Source: Ostrinia nubilalis (Eukaryota > Arthropoda > Insecta > Lepidoptera > Crambidae). From it: 64,000 bases of DNA. Positions 1-11,417 of this stretch are shown here, piece after piece; positions within the stretch are counted from its first letter, which is position 1; every line of letters begins with the position of its first letter. The notes beneath the pieces were generated by a model. The model saw only the letters and a list, made by a program, of their open reading frames with translations, was not told where the DNA came from and searched no databases. A program made the translations under genes and the position numbers. The DNA lies in assembly GCF_963855985.1 (NCBI RefSeq), contig NC_087098.1, forward strand, positions 12,854,501-12,918,500. The letters run 5' to 3'.

Positions 1-1105
1 CCCTAGTGCATTTTGAGAATTCTCCCAAGCCTCGAAGATATGTTTAAGTAGTGCAACCCCTGCATCGGTGGTGGAACGACCCTTGGTGAAACCATATTGT
101 TCACTATGAAATAGTTTATTAGAGCCAAAGTGAATCATAAGTTGCTCCTGTATGATTTTTTCAAAAATCTTGCTCAGAGCGGGCAAGATAGAAATGGGTC
201 TATAATTGCCAGGGTCGGTTTTGCTACCAGACTTAAATAATGGCATTAGTCTACTATGTTTCATGAGGTCGGGGAAGATTCCCTTCTCTATGCAATTATT
301 GAATATTATCGCTAACTGTGGGGAAATTATATCAATAATGTGTTTGACTATCTTGACAGAGATGCCCCAGATATCAGTTGTACTCTTTACGTTTAAAAGA
401 TTAAAAGTTTTAGTGATATCTAATGGAGTAATATGTTTAAAAGAGAAGTGCGAGTCACAGGGTGTCACGTGGGTTTTCAATATTTCTTCGGCCTCGGAGG
501 GAGATGACTTTAAGTTGGCAGTTGTTGCTGAAGCTATATTCCCAAAAAAATTGTCAAAAGCTTCCGCTACATCTTTATCTGCAGATATCAAATTATCGTG
601 AACTTTGAGAGAAAAGTCATTATCTCTTGGTTTTAGTTTACCAGTCTCTCGGTTGATAACATTCCAAGTTTCTTTTATTTTATTACTGGCGTTCCCTATC
701 TTGTCCCGAATATAAAAAGACTTAGCCATGAAGCAAACTTTCTTAAAAATTTTTGAATACTTTTTTACATGCTCAAGAAAAGATATACTATTATTATACT
801 TTTTCATGCCATAAAGTTCATATAACGTATTTCGACTTTTGTATATTCCCTTAGTAGCCCAGTCACTAAACTTTGATTTGGTATTTGGTTTTAATGGCTT
901 TACCGTAAAAACTTTGTCATGTTCGGTTTTAATACATTCGAAAAGGTTATTGTAAAGAGCATCTGGGTCTCCCTGCACATACGGGACTAAATGCAATTTA
1001 TTTTCAAGATTATTTTTAAAACGTTCTAGACGACTAATGGTTACAGGTCTACATACGGCATTTTTTTTACTTTTATTATTCAAATTATTACAAATAAAAT
1101 AAATA
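1..1105 (-). mobile_element. Non-LTR retrotransposon, linker and N-terminal reverse transcriptase (partial)
   Basis: Read on the minus strand, this stretch is one continuous open frame running off the left edge. It starts with a basic linker region and leads into reverse transcriptase. The RT fingers are recognisable: MPLFKSGSKTDPGNYRPIS, then ILPALSKIFEKII, then EQYGFTKGRSTTDAG. These are the conserved RT blocks of CR1/Jockey-type LINE ORF2 proteins. The endonuclease domain upstream and the catalytic YADD block downstream are not in this piece; the latter would lie beyond the window edge. No stop codon was seen in the portion translated, so this could be a young copy truncated at its 5' end. 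It abuts an oppositely oriented LINE near 1105-1135. Confidence 0.8.
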
Positions 1106-1132
1106 TTAGTTAATTTTGTTATTAATATACTC

Positions 1133-3336
1133 TCAGAGCGATATATCAGTGTATTTCATGATGACCGCTTCTACAAAAGGTTTGTTTGGAAGGGATTGCC
1201 ACAAGGATCCGTCTTAAGTCCCTTGTTGTTCAACTTGTATACATATGATTTAGATTTAGCACTCAATAATCAAGTCAATATACTGCAGTATGCTGATGAC
1301 TTGCTTTTGTATATCTCGGGTGCCTCTGTCCAGAACATAACTAATTCTTTGACAAATAGTTTGCTTGTTCTCAAAAACTGGTTAGATGAAAATGGCCTAA
1401 GTATTTCGGTTCCCAAAAGTTCTGTAATTTTATTTACTAGAATGAGAGTGCCTCCATCTGTATCCGTTCTCTATGATGGTAGCGCCATTCCAGTTAAAAA
1501 TGATACAAAATTTTTGGGTGTCACGCTAGATGCAAAACTAACTGCCGTCCCTCACTGTTACAATATAGCTGCTAAATGTGAAAAGTTACTTAATATTCTA
1601 AGGTGCGTTTCTGGAGTCTGGTGGGGTGCCCATCCAGCCTCATTAAGACTGTTGTACAATGCAATCATAAGAAGCGTATTGGACTATGGTAGTTTTTTCT
1701 TAGAACCATGTAATATAGTTGGCTTAAATAAATTGGATGCAATCCAATCTAAAGCACTTCGGATTGTGGCTGGTGCTATGAAATCGAGTCCGATCAATGC
1801 CCTTCAAGCCGAATGTGTTGAGCCACCCTTGAGATTGCGCCGCCAATATTTATGCGACAAATACCTATTTCGCGTTCTTCAACAATTAAATCATCCAATT
1901 TACAGTAAGCTTAACAGATTGTCTGATTTAGTTGATACTTCCCCTTATTGGTCTCGCAAATCCCCACCTTGCTTAGTTATAAGTTACCGCAAATTTGTAT
2001 CTATTCAAGCTCCAGTACACAGATCCTGCTTCCTTCCGCTTTTTACTGTCAATTTTGAGTCCCTGATCCTTAGTCCGATAGTTCATCTTAATTTAGATGT
2101 AAACAAAGATGACCGAAATGCTGATGTTAAATTTCGACAGATATTAAGTGAAAACTGGCATGGTTGGCATCATCTTTACTGTGATGCATCTAAACACTCA
2201 CCAACGGGTCACGTTGGAGTTGGCGTATTCCATCAACAATATCGAATTTTTCAACAAGTGAAACTTCCTCCTGAGTCGTCTGTTTTTACAGGGGAATGTT
2301 ATGGAATATTTAAATCCTTAGAGTACGTTCTTCTCATGAGATTAGACAAGACTGTTATCTTTTCCGATTCCAAAAGTGCTTTGCAGGCATTATTAAAATT
2401 TCCGTTTAAGAGTAATACCAGTTATCCCGTTATCATGGAATGCAGACAATTATTGTATAAATGCCATTTAAACAGTTATTCAATACATTTTGCTTGGATA
2501 CCTAGTCATAGTAACATTACAGGGAACGATAAAGCCGATAAGCTAGCCAATGAAGCGATTGAATGTGGAGATATTTATCCATATACAAATTATTGTCATG
2601 ATTTAACAGCAGCCCTTCCCAAAACTTATCTCAGATCTGCCTGGGAGGAGAATTGGGAAGTGACTACTCAATCTAAGGGGAAGCATTATAAACTTATTCA
2701 ACCATCTATTCCTTTTAAGCCATGGTTTGCTAAAATGAACCTTTCAAAAAGAGTTACTACCACTTTGACGAGAATGAGACTTGGTCACTTGTGCACTCCA
2801 GCACATTTGGCCAAAATTCATGTTATAGACAGTGATATGTGTTCCTGTGGATCTGATGTGGGAGATATGAACCACATATTTTTTAATTGTAGCCTTTATG
2901 ACCGTTCCTCTTTTATTAGCTCGCTTTTATCCATCCATGTTCCTTTCCCTACCTCTATCACTTGCCTCTTAAACTCTAATGATAGTAATATCTATAATAT
3001 TTTAGCTGCATTTATTACTCATAATAACATCAAGCTGTAAATAGTGTATGATAGTATTTTTATGTAAATATTTTATATTTTTATCCTTATTATCCTTAAC
3101 CACTGTAAACACTGATCCCATCCTATCACACAATATCTTTGTTCCGTTTCCTTCCGTAACTATAATTCGTTTCCCTACCTTTTAACCTAATCCCACCCTG
3201 TCTAAACGCAAAACGCAATGTCCGAAAAACCAAACGCAAAAGTCAAGAACAATCTTTGTCAAGAACCACATCAAGAACCCCGTCGTGGCTAAACGCAATC
3301 CGCGAGAGCCATAAAGAAGAAAAAAAAAAAAAAAAG
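1133..3336 (+). mobile_element. 5'-truncated non-LTR retrotransposon with RT and RNase H domains
   Basis: The frame is open from about 1133 to a stop at 3038-3040. It begins inside the RT domain with KGLPQGSVLSPLLFN, followed by the catalytic LQYADDLLLY block and the thumb. A RNase H domain follows, with acidic residues in YCDASKHSPTG, FTGECYG and FSDSKSALQALL, the WIPSHSNITGNDKADKLA block, and a C-terminal Cys-Cys-His-Cys motif (CSCG...HIFFNC). Domain order RT-RNase H fits the I/R1/LOA group of LINEs. The 3' UTR ends in GCCATAAAGAAG plus an A-rich run at about 3316-3336, which marks the insertion's 3' end. The 5' end, including the endonuclease, is missing, as is usual for target-primed insertion. 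The remaining frame is intact. Confidence 0.9.
1196..3040 (+). CDS. LINE reverse transcriptase / RNase H polyprotein, 5'-truncated
   Basis: About 614 residues from the first ATG, though the true frame extends upstream to about 1133. It is the coding part of the truncated LINE. It would encode RNA-templated DNA synthesis with RNA removal by RNase H during retrotransposition. The YADD catalytic pair and the RNase H acidic residues are present. The annotated ATG is simply the first Met inside the RT domain and not a natural start, so the protein is unlikely to be made as such. It is not a host gene. Confidence 0.85.
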   Translation: MPQGSVLSPLLFNLYTYDLDLALNNQVNILQYADDLLLYISGASVQNITNSLTNSLLVLKNWLDENGLSISVPKSSVILFTRMRVPPSVSVLYDGSAIPVKNDTKFLGVTLDAKLTAVPHCYNIAAKCEKLLNILRCVSGVWWGAHPASLRLLYNAIIRSVLDYGSFFLEPCNIVGLNKLDAIQSKALRIVAGAMKSSPINALQAECVEPPLRLRRQYLCDKYLFRVLQQLNHPIYSKLNRLSDLVDTSPYWSRKSPPCLVISYRKFVSIQAPVHRSCFLPLFTVNFESLILSPIVHLNLDVNKDDRNADVKFRQILSENWHGWHHLYCDASKHSPTGHVGVGVFHQQYRIFQQVKLPPESSVFTGECYGIFKSLEYVLLMRLDKTVIFSDSKSALQALLKFPFKSNTSYPVIMECRQLLYKCHLNSYSIHFAWIPSHSNITGNDKADKLANEAIECGDIYPYTNYCHDLTAALPKTYLRSAWEENWEVTTQSKGKHYKLIQPSIPFKPWFAKMNLSKRVTTTLTRMRLGHLCTPAHLAKIHVIDSDMCSCGSDVGDMNHIFFNCSLYDRSSFISSLLSIHVPFPTSITCLLNSNDSNIYNILAAFITHNNIKL

Positions 3337-3777
3337 AAAAGTTAAGAATGGTTTAGTTCGGTTAGGTATGATGGCGCTAAAATCAAATCCAGTTAGAAGT
3401 TATAAATATTCACATCATCTTTGTCTGTCAATGTCCTAGCCTAGGAGCCAACGACTTCTTTTATGAGTTTACATAAAGATTAAACTTTATTTTATAGCAA
3501 ACAACAAAAATCATCATCTTTACAAGAAGCTATTTTAACGCCATCTATCGTAATGTAGGAGCTAAAAGAAAGACTGAAACAGGAAACTGCTGAATAGTGC
3601 TGAAATGTTTCAGTCAGAAACTGTCAAATTTGTCAATAATGCCACTGGCTCTACTTTGCTCATTGTCGTGAAAATTATGGCAATTTTTTGTGTTTTCCAG
3701 CTGTTCCATGAGAAAATAACATACTTTACAGAGTTTTCGTCCACTTGAAAATTGCTATAATAAGCAATCAACAAACG
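3337..3777. other. Intergenic / upstream region of the SLC35F-like gene
   Basis: No gene seen. This short stretch lies between the LINE poly-A tail and the presumed start of the transporter and should contain its promoter and 5' UTR. No clear TATA box or other motif could be assigned. Confidence 0.4.
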
Positions 3778-6700
3778 ATGGAAGACGTAACTTTCAGTGA
3801 CAAAATTGAGGCTTATTTTTCGGAGTTGGGGCGATGGCTAGTATTTTGTTATTTAGTGTTTTCTGAAGAAGTTTCTCGTATCTGAAGCTAAAGGTTTTGT
3901 TTTTCTTTCAGGAAAGTGTGGCGCAGTATAATTTTAGGCCAAGCTTTATCAATTCTATTGAGCGGCAAATGCATATTGACGACGCTCCTTCAGAGCGCGA
4001 CTTGGCAGTTTCCAACAACCGGGCAGCTCGTGCTGCCGTATGTTACACTGTTTATATTATTTACCCCGACCTTGTTGTGTAATGGATTAAAAAAAATATC
4101 CAAGTAAGTGCAGTACCTAACTCCTGCTATCATAATAACTGTATTCTTACATAGTTAACAGATTATCACATTATTGTTTAAAATTTACTTGTAGAAGATG
4201 GTGGATTATTCTCATCGCTTGCGCACTGGACGTGGAAGCTAGCTGGCTGTTGGTAATGTCACAGCGCTACACGTCAGTCCTGAGCTGACAGCTGCTTGCG
4301 TGCAGCGGTGTGGGCGCTGCATTGGTGGGAGGAGCGTGGCGAGGCCAGAGGCTGGGGGTGGCGCACGTCGCCGGCGCCACGTTGGGGTTAATGGCCGTGG
4401 TTTGTGTGGTCTGGGCTGACGTGGAAGGCGCCCCTACTGATGGTAATGATAAAAATATATCGTCCAATATTTGAGCTTAGATATCTAATAAGTTAATAAA
4501 TAACAAGATAACAGTTTGATTGTTGAATAAAAATTATTGATTTGTTTATTTGATAATAACAAAACAAGAATATACAAAACAAATGATTTATTTATTTATT
4601 TAAGTAGGCTCTCACAGCTTTTACATATCCCAACCCTACCACTGCTTTAGGACAGTAATGAGCCAGTGCTGAAAAGATATTCAATGGCTTCTACTTAAGT
4701 TTTCTGTATTAATTCTACATGCTAACCATTTCTTACTGTTTCAGGCAAAAATCAGCTGGTCGGTGACATGCTATGCCTAGGGGGCTCCCTTCTTTATGCC
4801 ATGGTGACTGTCCTCCAAGATATGATGCTCAAAACGCAGTCTTGCTCAGACTACTTGGCCTTATTAGGCCTCATTGGCAGTATTGTGTCGTGCACTCAAA
4901 CATTCTTCGTAGAGTTCCACGAGCTAATGCTCTTCAACTGGTACGATCTTGACACCATCGTACAGCTGGGAAGCTACTGCACCACGCAGACAATATTCCA
5001 GATACTGCAATGCTTTATGCTCAGAGATGCGGGCTCAATTATTTTGCATTTATCGTTTTTATCAGCAGATTATTACACACTTATTGCTGGAATGTATATT
5101 TTTCAATTCAAGGTGAGTACATTTAACACTTGATAGTAAATATTTTGTATCATAACCTGATGATGCATTAATTAGAAGTACATATTACATAAATATAATT
5201 CATGTTCATCACTATCATGTGAGTAACTCTGGTTCATTCAAAATCTTGAAAAGTTTTCTATCTTGATCAAACATAATATCTCTTTACTAGCAGTGCCCGC
5301 GACTTCGTACGCGTGAAAATAATTTTTGCTCTGCACCTATTACTCGTAGCGTGATGGTATATAGCCTATAGCCTTCCTCGATAAATGGGCTATCAAACAC
5401 TGAAAATTTTTTTGAAATCGGACCGGTAGTTCCTGAGATTAGCGCGTTCAAGTAAACAAACAAACAAACAAACTCTTCAGCTTTATAATATTAGTATACA
5501 GGGTGTTAGGTAAATGGGTATATGAGCCGACACTAGCCCATGTTAACTTGGCCATATAAATGGTATGGTGAAGTCAGAAATTTGATATCATTTTATTTTT
5601 TAAATTTTCATACAAAATAAATTTTATAAAATCCGATTTGTATGAAAATTAAAATAATTAAAATGGAGATATCAATTTTCTGACTTCACCATACCATTTA
5701 TATGCCCATGTTAACATGGGCTAGTGTCGTCTCATATACCCATTTACCTAACACCCTGTAGATGATGGATATCCTTGTGGACAAAGCTACATTATTCTAG
5801 TAATACAACAATGTCACAAAATCTTATTTTCCAGTTCCACGCGCTATACTTCCTGTCTTACTTCCTTGCAATGGTGGGCGTGTTCCTATTCAGCTCGCGC
5901 GTCACCAGTCCGCCGCCGCCGCCGCCCGCGCTGCCTCAGCTCGTCAACGACTCCGTGCAGTCGCAGGACAACGTCTCTATGTGAGTGGCAATAGAGGCTA
6001 GTTTAGTACTACCCGTTCGCGTTAAGTTTGCCGGTCCGTGGAATGCGTGTCCCCTCCTCCAAACGCGATTAAACGCAATTTGTTAGTGATTAAACGCAAT
6101 TAAGTGTTTTATTTTACGCATATACACAGTTTTTATCAATATTAATAAATAAAAGATATTTTCAATATAGTTTGCTAAAGTTATAGACGCATTCCTTCGA
6201 GTGACGTCATATCGCCAGCGGCAAACTTATCGCGTACGGATAGTAGTTCGTTCTCCTGCGTCCAAATCCTCAGCGAAGTTGTACAGGACAATGATGGAAA
6301 AAAACATAGCAACTGAATTGAGAATCTCCTACTTTTGTTGTAGTGGGTTAAAAATGATAATATAGAAATAGAAGACTTCTCGCGGGGATATCTCCTCCTC
6401 CAGTCTCCTCCAGAAAAATATCCCCATGGTAGAGCTGGAATAGTAGGTAGGTAAAGTCCGGTCGCCGAGCACGTAGAATTTCGTCCAATGACCCCATCCT
6501 TATCACTCGCGCGTAATTATATTGCTGTCGCGACTGTGCGATGGGCGGCCGCAGTGAGTGTGCGAGCGACCGGACTTGCTTTTGCGGTCATATCCCAAGT
6601 CTCCGTGTAATCGCAAGGCAAAGCTTACATTACAATGTTGCCTCCCATTCACATTCTAGGGTGCAATGTACATTTTCAATTGATCACTAAACTCACAACA

Positions 6701-6872
6701 CTCTTCCAGGGAATACACCGTACCAACCCTAGATTGCATTCCCATAGAGGGCCTGGAGCCGCCCATCAGCAGAGACACGACCTTCACCTCGTTCCTGGGA
6801 GGGCCTCACACCACCATGGCCAATGGCAGCGTGACTTTCGCCCAGACCAACGGCACCAAGGAACCGTCTTAG
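3778..6872 (+). CDS. SLC35F1/F2/F6-type solute carrier (drug/metabolite transporter fold), with in-frame TGA
   Basis: A multi-pass membrane transporter of the DMT fold, probably in plasma or organelle membrane; its substrate in insects is unknown to me. Exons with good splice sites and matching phases: 3912-4103, 4195-4442, 4745-5112, 5835-5980 and 6710-6872 (TAG stop). A first exon beginning at ATG 3778 (MEDVTFSDKIEAYFSELGRW) is likely, but its donor is not clear. Family signatures: KVWRSIILGQALSILLSG at the start, RWWIILIACALDVEASW, then LHLSFLSADYYTLIAGMYIF and FHALYFLSYFLAMVGVFLFS. Without exon 1 the product is about 371 residues, close to the human relatives. The C-terminal tail is proline-rich and hydrophilic. 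The oddity is a TGA at 4286-4288, exactly at the Val of the conserved TSVQLLDC block; all other exons remain open. It could be a null allele, an assembly error, recoding, or a young pseudogene. Confidence 0.85.
4286..4288 (+). other. In-frame TGA stop inside conserved exon of the SLC35F-like gene
   Basis: In the frame fixed by both splice junctions of exon 4195-4442, the codons run TAC ACG TCA GTC CTG AGC TGA CAG CTG CTT. Aligned without a gap to the family block YTTLTSVQLLDC, the TGA takes the place of Val. Both flanking exons continue in frame and the rest of the exon is open, so this is a single-codon lesion and not the end of the gene. Confidence 0.85.
5289..5496 (+). repeat. Degenerate lepidopteran retroelement 3' fragment
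   Basis: Lies in the intron of the transporter gene. It contains the familiar strings 'cgcgacttcgtacgcgtgaaaa', 'agcctatagccttcctcg' and 'gattagcgcgttcaa' followed by (caaa)n and 'ataatattagtata'. The same family recurs at 51574-51803 and, in a related form, at 57361-57587 and 58794-59235. Confidence 0.6.
5499..5758. repeat. TA-flanked palindromic MITE, family CAGGGTGTTAGG
   Basis: About 260 bp. The ends CAGGGTGTTAGGTAAATGGG form a near-perfect terminal inverted repeat extending more than 70 bp into the element, and both sides are flanked by TA. A second copy is at 29640-29903. A TA target and CAGGG ends suggest mobilisation by a Tc1/mariner-like transposase. There is no coding capacity. Confidence 0.85.
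6453..6576. repeat. Diverged MITE, family AAAGCCTGGTC (short copy)
   Basis: Palindromic sequence sharing 'gagcacgtagaatt', 'gtccaatgacccc', 'cgcgcgtaattat' and 'gctgtcgcgactgtgcga' with the copies at 20897-21119 and 31547-31759. It lies in the last intron of the transporter gene. Confidence 0.7.
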
Positions 6873-9330
6873 TGCTGTAAGATTAAATTTAGTATTTTAT
6901 GGAGAATAGAGCTAAATCTATGACATTGACTTGATACTTGGCCTGAGAAGTATTTTTCTTGGTCCAAAAAAAAATTGGCTTGTCGACAATGCGCAATTCC
7001 AGTTGAAATATTAGCTACCCAAAGCATGTGTATATGAGGAATTGAGAGTTTCCTCTGCTAAAAAAACCTTAAAGACTCCACTATATGAGTGGTATTTCCA
7101 GAATGGATATACTTTTTTCATTTTGTCATTACCTATCAGTAAAATTGAATTTCATTGATACACTTATTTTGCAAAATAAGGACTCAGAACTAAAAAAAGA
7201 TTTATCCCCCTATCCTTCCTTAGTCGATCTTCAGATGTTCTTGGAAGATTTAACACAAGCCATTGAAGCCATATTGTTGCCTAAAAACAAGATAATGTAC
7301 AAATTGGTGTTATTTGATAGGAAGGATTAGACTTGTAGATAAACTTAGCTTGCACTGTCAGCTGTAAAACATGGGTTAGATAATTTTAGCGGCCATGGCT
7401 CATGCTAGTTAGGAGCTCAGATTCATTGCAACACATACAAAGAATAAAGAACTAAAGATTTTTAAAATACAATAACATAACGCACAATAGTTACTAAAAT
7501 AGTGAGACGAATAATTTATAGCAAAAAAGTCTTTTACGCGTGAATTGATTCAATTTGCACCCATATTTTAATCAGAGATGAAGAAGGAAACAGAATTCAA
7601 TGGGCTACAGAATTTTTTCGTCTATAAGATTTGCCCGCGAGTGGCGGTTTGGTATTCCTAAAAAGTAAGCAAAAGTTAACCCTATAGGCCTACCGTTTTA
7701 ACGGCTATATCACGTACGTTTTATAACAAATTCATCAATCATAATCGTATAAGAAACTAGTCATTAGTGTAAGGTATGTAAGAGCTATATTAGCGCACAG
7801 TTATATCCAGATCACTTTTAAGCAAATATAGTTTTTCCTATGAATCTATTTAGCAATAATCGACCACTAATCTCGATATTGAACGAATACTGCCACATAC
7901 TCGAATTTTTACTCAAATTTTTTAATGAAAAATATTAACATTTAGAAACGTTTGTATGAAATTTTAAAAGTAGTTTCTACGAGTGATAATGTATTGGAAT
8001 TGTATAACATTGAATAGAAAAATATTTAGGGTACGTACGGAGATTTAGGTATCAAGGTAATATAGAAAAAATTGAAGTAGAAACCGCTGCGTAAACATTA
8101 ACTTGTGGTGACCAATTTGTTTCGAGTAAAGATAGATTTAAAAGTTTTTCATACTTATTAACATTTTACAGTATTTATCCAGTATTATTAGCAGAAACTG
8201 TAAGGTATATTATCAAAAGACATAAACCTAGATCTCTAAAATAGTTTCAGCGGTTTTTACAATCTTATTAAGTCTATTAGGTAAGATAAACTGTGATTTT
8301 AGTTTCCAAATTGAATATTTTAATTATTGTTATTTCCTTTTCTCAGATTTTAGTGATATTGCAGAGTTATTATGTAATTTTAAACCACTTTATTGTCCGC
8401 AAACGTAACCAAAAATATAGATTTAACTTGCAAAGGCAAGATATTATATGCCTTAAAAATGTAAATTGTTTTATATTATTGTAGTGGTCCGAATACTGTC
8501 CAGTTATTTACAGTTACACAATGAAAATGTTTATTAGATTATTATAAATTAGGCATACATAAAATATTTGGGTTACTACTACTACCGTGTTCGGTGTATA
8601 CTAGGAACACGGAGACTGACACCACGTGCTAACCGATCATAATCTTTACGTGCGAGGCGTGTGCGCATAAGTACTATATCCAAACGTCCTTCATTTAAAG
8701 TTTTCCTATGAATGAGAACAATATATTCAGTATCAGTATAGTATAGGACCACTATATCTTTATATTCTCTAAAGTTTAACGTTCTAGCTTGAAATATTTA
8801 TTTATCAAAGCTGTTTCTGCCGTGTTATATTGACGCTCAATTATTAGAGGTAAGATATTATGCGTAATTTTTCTAGTCCAATTAGTCCATTAGGTAATTT
8901 ATTAATCTCACTCTCCGATGTTATTTTGTTTGAATAAATATTATCTGTTTCGTGTGGAATGGGAATGGTTGTGTTAATTAAACCTTAAATCGATAAAAAT
9001 AAAGTATATTATTGTAAGCTATTAATAAATTGTTGTTATCTTTTATAGAAAAATATGAATCTCAACACAATGTTGGGCTAAGAGTTGAACCCCATTGAAA
9101 CTTTTGTTACTTATATCAATTTGTTGTTTTTAAACTACAAAAATAATACGCATGTTTGATTTACGAGCAAACTAAACAAGTGTCTTTGGAAATATTCTAT
9201 TATGGATTTGAATTTGTAAAATATACAAAATTTTCATGAAAACTGTTTTTAATTCATTGCTACATCCTCTACCCAAAAATTTCGTAGAGCTTTTGTTATC
9301 TGCTGTTACTTCTATCAATAGGAAATTATA
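6873..9330. other. 3' UTR and AT-rich intergenic DNA downstream of the SLC35F-like gene
   Basis: No gene seen. The first part is presumably 3' UTR. AATAAA-like hexamers occur near 7443, 8931 and 8998, any of which could be a poly-A signal. The open frames here are short and show no recognisable domain. Confidence 0.4.
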
Positions 9331-10008
9331 CAGGGTGGAAACGATAAGTGATCTCACTCGATTATATCTTAACTATACAAGATATCCAAAAACTGGTTAC
9401 TGATCCTGAAAGTGCTTCACGAGCTCTTTCAAACGGTATCAGTAATAGGTTACAGAATTAACTGGATATATCCGAAAATTCAACGTTTTCAGCCATCATA
9501 GTAAATGTATGCCAGCCGCACAATATTAGAAGTGTTAATTTTTTTTATTAAATAATAAACTCTTAAAGAGAACTTGTTGTGCATCTTTATTTAAAATTAT
9601 TCATGGAAAACATTGATTTTAGGCTTAACCTGCTATAATATTATCAAAACACGAGTGCCATGACTATGGCAGTACTAAATGTATGGAAACTGGAAACATT
9701 GAATTTTCGGATAGATCCAGTTTATTTTGTAACCTATTATTGGTATCATTGGATAGAGCTCGTGAAGCACTTTCAAGATCAGTAACCAGCTTTTGAATAT
9801 CTTGTATACTTTTTAATATTATGTGGTTTTACTAAATGTATGGAAGCTGGAAACATTGAATTTTCGGATAGATCCAGTTTATTTTGTAACCTATTTTTGG
9901 TACCGTTGGATAGAACTCGTAAAGCACTTTCAGGATCAGTAACCAGTTTTTGGATATCTTGTATAGTTTAGAAATAATCGAGTGAGATCACTTATCGTTT
10001 CCACCCTG
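9331..10008. repeat. 678-bp palindromic element, family CAGGGTGGAAACG, TA-flanked
   Basis: The termini CAGGGTGGAAACGATAAGTG and the inverse complement at the right end are flanked by TA on both sides. Next to the TIR lies a long imperfect subterminal inverted repeat ('caagatatccaaaaactggtt...'). The right half carries an internal direct duplication of about 170 bp ('ggatagatccagtttattttg' at about 9715 and 9867). A larger related element is at 55458-56877. Confidence 0.8.
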
Positions 10009-11233
10009 TAGTCTATGGAAATGAAAACAAAATGTTATTTTTTCTATTTTTTTTAATTTTTTCATAATAGGTACAGGTAGTCAGTCCAAATAAAGATATA
10101 AAACAAATGCTTAGAGTACAGAGTGAGAATGGTAAAAGCCGAAATGAAGTCGAAACATGTTCCAATCTTGTACACTTTGTAGTTTTTAATACTTTTCTAT
10201 CATGGATACTGACTGAGATAATCAAATTCATAGTAATAAGTGATCTTGTACAATAAATATACTGATAATTATATGGAAGTCGAGTAAAATGGAAGTGAAG
10301 TGAGTCAGAATTTTAAAGAGTCAATCAGAGTTACTTGTATACTAAATGTCGATACAAATGTTACAAAATGTGATATAAAAATTATTTATTAGATATTCCG
10401 ATATCTATATTATTGGAGCGGCCATGTTAATTGATAATTGGAGTACGGAGCACGTCAAGCTAATCATTGTGGTATCTTATGACATTGTTAAAAGTGCTGT
10501 TTTGCAACAAACATGTAAAGTCTGACGTGCAGTCGACTGTACAAGCGATATTTATAAAGTTCATAATTATTGTCTAAGAATGGCGTTTGATTGGTTTATT
10601 TTCTATAAATAAAGATGTGTACAAGTCCTACTAACCTAAGGGTTAAGACTTAGAGCAGTCGAGTAGCATCTAGAAAATTAGATCCTAATACTGTAAGCAT
10701 AAAGTGCAAAATTCAAGTACACAAGTAAGATAAGTATGGCTGCAAGAACAGTTGGAACTGACATTAGAGGTAGACAAATTATTTGACGGTACACGTAACA
10801 ATAAGAAAAGGGATTAAATTAGAATCAAAAATACAAGAAAGAAATTAATACTATTGTCTCAGTACGAGGTTAAAGTTACGCGTAAGTTAGCGAATGCGTT
10901 ATTATATCATGAATATTGACACGAATCCTAATTCACTTGACAGCTACTCAACTCTGCGCTTAATCTCAGACCCTTAACAAAATAAGCTCCAGACCAAGTT
11001 TAAGTGTAACACAAAAAGAACAAAATCACTTTCAAATAAAAGACTGCATACCGCACAGGTAATGGAAAATATTTACATACCACTAACGTGGTTTTTCTTG
11101 CAAATTGTACGGACCACGAATTATATCCTTGTGGTGCCAAGATATCATTTGCCTTAAATTCTCCCAATTTCTACGGGTCACTTCAATCACGGGATTTTTA
11201 TCATTGTGGTGGCGAGATAAGGTGTTATTTGGC
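10009..11233. other. Intergenic region at the 3' side of CTR9
   Basis: AT-rich, with no gene recognised. On the minus strand a candidate CTR9 poly-A signal (AATAAA) is at 10595-10600. Plus-strand AATAAA hexamers also occur, for example near 10607. The CTR9 3' UTR probably occupies the right part of this interval. Confidence 0.4.
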
Positions 11234-11417
11234 TTACGCCTCGTCTTCGCTGGCCGAGACAGACTTTCTCGATACGGGCGTGTCGGGTCGCGAGTGGCGC
11301 GAACCCGAACGTGATCGCGAGCGCGAGCCCGAACGAGACCGCGAGCCGCTCTTCGACCGCGAACGCGAACGAGACTTGCTCTTCGACCGCGACCGCGAGC
11401 GGGACTTGCTTTTGGAC
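11234..11417 (-). CDS. CTR9: CTR9 last exon: RS-rich C-terminus and stop
   Basis: Encodes [18 protein letters not shown] and further RS/GS repeats, then [21 protein letters not shown] and a TAA stop at 11234-11236. Acceptor CAG is at 11418-11420. The alternating Arg-Ser pattern is that of SR-protein domains, targets of SR kinases. The short acidic end SASEDEA resembles other CTR9 tails only in general character. Confidence 0.9.

Noticed and set aside
7085..7330. Small ORF MSGISRMDILFSF as a gene
   Set aside because: AT-rich 3' UTR position, no homology recognised, and no splice or codon signals.
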